Assembly: GCA_003556985.1 (NCBI GenBank)
Contig: PWPZ01000196.1
Coordinates: forward strand, 1-27,872
Direction of reading: 5' to 3'
Length of the DNA stretch: 27,872 nucleotides
DNA from: Bacteroidota bacterium
Lineage (GTDB): Bacteria > Bacteroidota > Bacteroidia > Bacteroidales > PUMT01
Shown here: positions 26,172-27,872 of the stretch, piece by piece
Layout of the letters: each line of letters starts with the position of its first letter
How positions within the stretch are numbered: the first letter of the stretch is position 1
Notes under the pieces: generated by a model
The model's input: the letters and a program-made list of their open reading frames with translations, nothing else
Told to the model about the DNA's origin: nothing
The model's database searches: none
Made by a program: the position numbers and the translations under genes

Positions 26172-26200
26172 CAAAGCCGGCCCCGTCGGGGCCGGCCCTG
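26172..26200 (-). terminator. Intrinsic terminator of the rpsF-rpsR-rplI operon
   Basis: A perfect 9-bp inverted repeat, GCCGGCCCC-GTC-GGGGCCGGC, spans 26176-26196. On the minus strand the stem is followed by TTTGTTTTTGTG, a U-rich tract as in intrinsic terminators. It lies between the convergent ridA and rplI stops; on the plus strand the downstream sequence is not U-rich, so termination of ridA would be weaker. Confidence 0.85.
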
Positions 26201-26286
26201 AATGTTGCAGTAAATTTAAATGCTGCCCCGGCTTTGCCGCCTGAACAAAACCCTCTTTTCGAGGCATCCTGACAGCAAATGGTATT

Positions 26287-26733
26287 CTACTCCGGAACTA
26301 CCTCAAATTCAATTTCTGTCTTAATATCCTTATACAGCTTGACCGTTGCGGTATAAGTTCCTACTTCCTTTACAGCATCCTCCTTAATGGTAATTTGCCT
26401 TCTGTCAACCTCAAAACCCATCTCTTTAAGAGATTCGGCGATCTGAATGGTGTTTACCGATCCAAATATCTTGCCTTTGGTACTGGTTTTGGCACCAATT
26501 GTAATTTTGGTACCCTCCATCTTTTCCATTATGGCGCTGGCATTTTCCCTTAACTGCTCCTCTTTGTGAGCTCTTTGGTTCTGGTTTTCAGCATGCATTT
26601 TTCTTGCAGAAGTGGTTGCAAGTACAGCGATTCCCTGGGGGATGAGATAATTCCTGCCATAACCGTTCTTTACCGTAACAATGTCATCGGCGTTACCCAG
26701 GTTTGGCATATCCTGCTTTAAAATAACATCCAT
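26287..26733 (-). CDS. rplI: Ribosomal protein bL9
   Basis: The 148-residue product has the L9 N-terminal signature MDVILKQDMPNLGNADDIV and VKNGYGRNYLIPQGIA (motif GxGxNYLxPxGxA), a central helix, and a C-terminal domain with TKGKIFGSVNTIQIAESLKE and the KDIKTEIEFEVVPE end. bL9 binds 23S rRNA of the large subunit. Length is standard. It is the last gene of the operon, 18 bp after rpsR, and is followed by the hairpin terminator. Confidence 0.98.
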   Translation of the reverse strand: MDVILKQDMPNLGNADDIVTVKNGYGRNYLIPQGIAVLATTSARKMHAENQNQRAHKEEQLRENASAIMEKMEGTKITIGAKTSTKGKIFGSVNTIQIAESLKEMGFEVDRRQITIKEDAVKEVGTYTATVKLYKDIKTEIEFEVVPE

Positions 26734-26751
26734 TTTATTTCCTCCAATTTA

Positions 26752-27021
26752 TTATTTTAACATATCGGTTACATAAGGCAGCAATGCCAGGTGACGGGCA
26801 CGTTTAACTGCTGTCGACACCTTTCTCTGAAACTTAAGGGAAGTTCCGGTAATACGCCGGGGTAGAATTTTACCCTGCTCATTAAGAAACTTTTTCAGGA
26901 ACTCGGGATCCTTATAGTCAATATACTTGATCTTGTTCTTTTTAAAACGGCAATATTTTTTCTTTTTTATCTCAACCGTAGGGGGAGTAAGATATCTTAT
27001 TTCTGATTGATTTTGTGCCAT
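26752..27021 (-). CDS. rpsR: Ribosomal protein bS18
   Basis: The 89-residue product has bS18 features: KKYCRFKKNKIKYIDYKDPE, LKKFLNEQGKILPRRITGTS, and QRKVSTAVKRARHLALLPYV near the end. bS18 pairs with bS6 on the small subunit platform. Its start is 3 bp after the rpsF stop. Length is normal. Confidence 0.98.
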   Translation of the reverse strand: MAQNQSEIRYLTPPTVEIKKKKYCRFKKNKIKYIDYKDPEFLKKFLNEQGKILPRRITGTSLKFQRKVSTAVKRARHLALLPYVTDMLK

Positions 27022-27024
27022 GGC

Positions 27025-27378
27025 TTATTCTTCCTTTTTAGCTTCCTGGTTAGCAATAGAACGTCTTTTTTCACTGTATTCAATGGCATATTTGTCCATC
27101 CGGAAAGTCAGAAACCTCAGAAAACGCTCATCGCGCTTATATTCTGTTTCCAGCCTGGCAATAAGCTCGCCGGGTGCCCTAAACTCAAAATGATTATAAA
27201 ATCCTGTGGATTTGTTGCTTATGGGATAAGCTAATTTTCTTAATCCCCAGTCCTGATAATGGACTATCTCTCCTCCGTTGTCAGTGATAATTTTCCTGAC
27301 TTTTTCAACCGCTTCCTTCGTCTGGGCTTCAGACAAAACGGGAGTTATAATGAAAACGGTTTCATACTGGTTTGACAT
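27025..27378 (-). CDS. rpsF: Ribosomal protein bS6
   Basis: The 117-residue product starts MSNQYETVFIITPVLSEAQT and contains DWGLRKLAYPISNKSTGFYN and FLRFLTFRMDKYAIEYSEK, all typical of bS6, which binds 16S rRNA together with bS18. The acidic/basic C-terminal tail (ANQEAKKEE) is normal. It is the first gene of the operon; a strong promoter lies about 37 bp upstream. bS6-bS18 often autoregulates through a leader RNA in other bacteria; the 5' leader here is only about 30 nt and shows no such fold. Confidence 0.98.
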   Translation of the reverse strand: MSNQYETVFIITPVLSEAQTKEAVEKVRKIITDNGGEIVHYQDWGLRKLAYPISNKSTGFYNHFEFRAPGELIARLETEYKRDERFLRFLTFRMDKYAIEYSEKRRSIANQEAKKEE

Positions 27379-27414
27379 ACTTCAAATATTTGTTGGATTT
27401 AATTAAACAGGGTG

Positions 27415-27445
27415 CAAAAGTAATAATTTTTTCTTTTTTTTCAAA
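27415..27445 (-). promoter_or_regulatory. Strong Bacteroidota-type promoter of the rpsF operon
   Basis: On the minus strand TTTG (27442-27445) is followed after exactly 19 bp by TACTTTTG (27415-27422), an exact match to the Bacteroidota primary-sigma consensus TTTG-N19-TAnnTTTG. Transcription would begin near 27408, giving a leader of about 30 nt before the rpsF ATG. The spacer is nearly pure A/T. Confidence 0.78.
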
Positions 27446-27460
27446 AGTTTTTTACTCTGC

Positions 27461-27482
27461 CTGGTTCACTTCCGTGAACCGG
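27461..27482 (-). terminator. Stable GNRA-tetraloop hairpin over the oxidoreductase stop codon
   Basis: On the minus strand CCGGTTCAC-GGAA-GTGAACCAG forms a stem of seven perfect pairs plus a G-U and a C-G pair, closed by a GNRA-type GGAA loop. The UGA stop of the upstream gene is inside the 3' arm. An A-rich rather than U-rich tract follows, so it is not a classical intrinsic terminator; it may instead be a 3'-end stabiliser or a terminator of another kind. Confidence 0.4.
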
Positions 27483-27872
27483 TCAATTCCATCATTTCCG
27501 CAACAGGAATTTTTTTGTCAAATCCTCCCTGTTCGATTGCCGTCAACAGCGATCTGGTGGAAACAAAGCCTGTTTCAGATGCAAACGACATAATTCCATA
27601 TAAACAGGCATAACGTGCACCTATGGAACGGAAATCCCGTGAAAAGACCTGCGCACCGGTTTCAGGCATTTCAAGGCTGGAATCAATAAAAAGCATACCT
27701 TCTTTCATTCTCCCGATCCTTTTTGCACTGTACGCAAGTCCTTCAACCGAAGTAACTATAGCTGCACCGGGAGTTTCGATACCATGGTAACCGATTGGCC
27801 CGGGTGAGATGATAAGCTCGGATGCAGAGAATCCGACGCCAACGGTTACGGGATAGCTGCCTTTCTGGGTAA
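27466..27872 (-). CDS. 2-oxoacid:acceptor oxidoreductase gamma subunit, 5' truncated by the window
   Basis: Reading from the right edge the frame is open and gives about 135 residues, starting TQKGSYPVTVGVGFSASELI and continuing SPGPIGYHGIETPGAAIV and SVEGLAYSAKRIGRMKEGML. This looks like the gamma domain (POR family) of pyruvate, 2-oxoglutarate or related ferredoxin oxidoreductases, which make acyl-CoA from 2-oxoacids with ferredoxin. The C-terminal part contains a conserved-looking VFSRDFRSIGARYACLYGIM. The Met at 27708 is internal, not the start. The particular 2-oxoacid cannot be told without the rest of the cluster. Confidence 0.72.
   Translation of the reverse strand, partial: TQKGSYPVTVGVGFSASELIISPGPIGYHGIETPGAAIVTSVEGLAYSAKRIGRMKEGMLFIDSSLEMPETGAQVFSRDFRSIGARYACLYGIMSFASETGFVSTRSLLTAIEQGGFDKKIPVAEMMELTGSRK

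Overview
The window looks like a chromosomal segment from a Bacteroidota bacterium, probably Bacteroidales or Marinilabiliales. I infer this from gene content and signals: a complete moxR-DUF58-batABCDE aerotolerance operon, a DUF2027-Smr protein, a Bacteroidota-type LptD, an rpsF-rpsR-rplI operon, and an rpsF promoter that matches the Bacteroidota primary-sigma consensus (TTTG-N19-TAnnTTTG) exactly. No insertion sequence, prophage, CRISPR array or tRNA gene was seen. Most of the window is core genome; the less ordinary parts are the repeat-rich left end and the isoprenoid-like cluster in the middle.

Layout. 1-432 has no gene but carries two unrelated short tandem repeat arrays and an AT-rich tract. 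433-2552 is a divergent pair, a FemAB/GNAT-like acyltransferase (-) and a TupA-like ATP-grasp protein (+), both probably acting on envelope or surface polymers. 2583-11376 is one long minus-strand block read moxR, DUF58, a BatD-like membrane protein, batA, batB, batC, batD, batE. After a 490-bp gap, 11870-15205 holds a BASS-family transporter and, 10 bp downstream, a membrane protein joining a phytol/dolichol-kinase-like half to a DUF92 (VTE6-like) half; these face a MenA-like UbiA prenyltransferase. I read the last two, and perhaps the first, as a possible prenyl-alcohol salvage route feeding quinone synthesis.

15507-15902 is RNase P RNA (minus strand), followed leftward-to-rightward by the DUF2027-Smr gene (-), an enlarged QueA homologue (+) and dnaA (-). 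20377-25681 is an envelope cluster: an amidase and a single-subunit MCE/MlaD protein (both -) diverge from an LptD homologue (+) that carries proline-rich 35-residue repeats. RidA (+) follows, then the converging rpsF-rpsR-rplI operon (-) with a strong shared hairpin terminator, and finally the 3' part of a 2-oxoacid:acceptor oxidoreductase gamma subunit cut by the right edge.

Co-operation. The Bat block encodes a MoxR AAA+ ATPase with von Willebrand factor A, TPR and beta-rich partners anchored in the inner membrane. The amidase, MlaD and LptD genes cover peptidoglycan cleavage, lipid traffic and LPS insertion. The ribosomal operon, rnpB, dnaA and queA are housekeeping functions. All assignments rest on reading motifs by eye; no database search was run.
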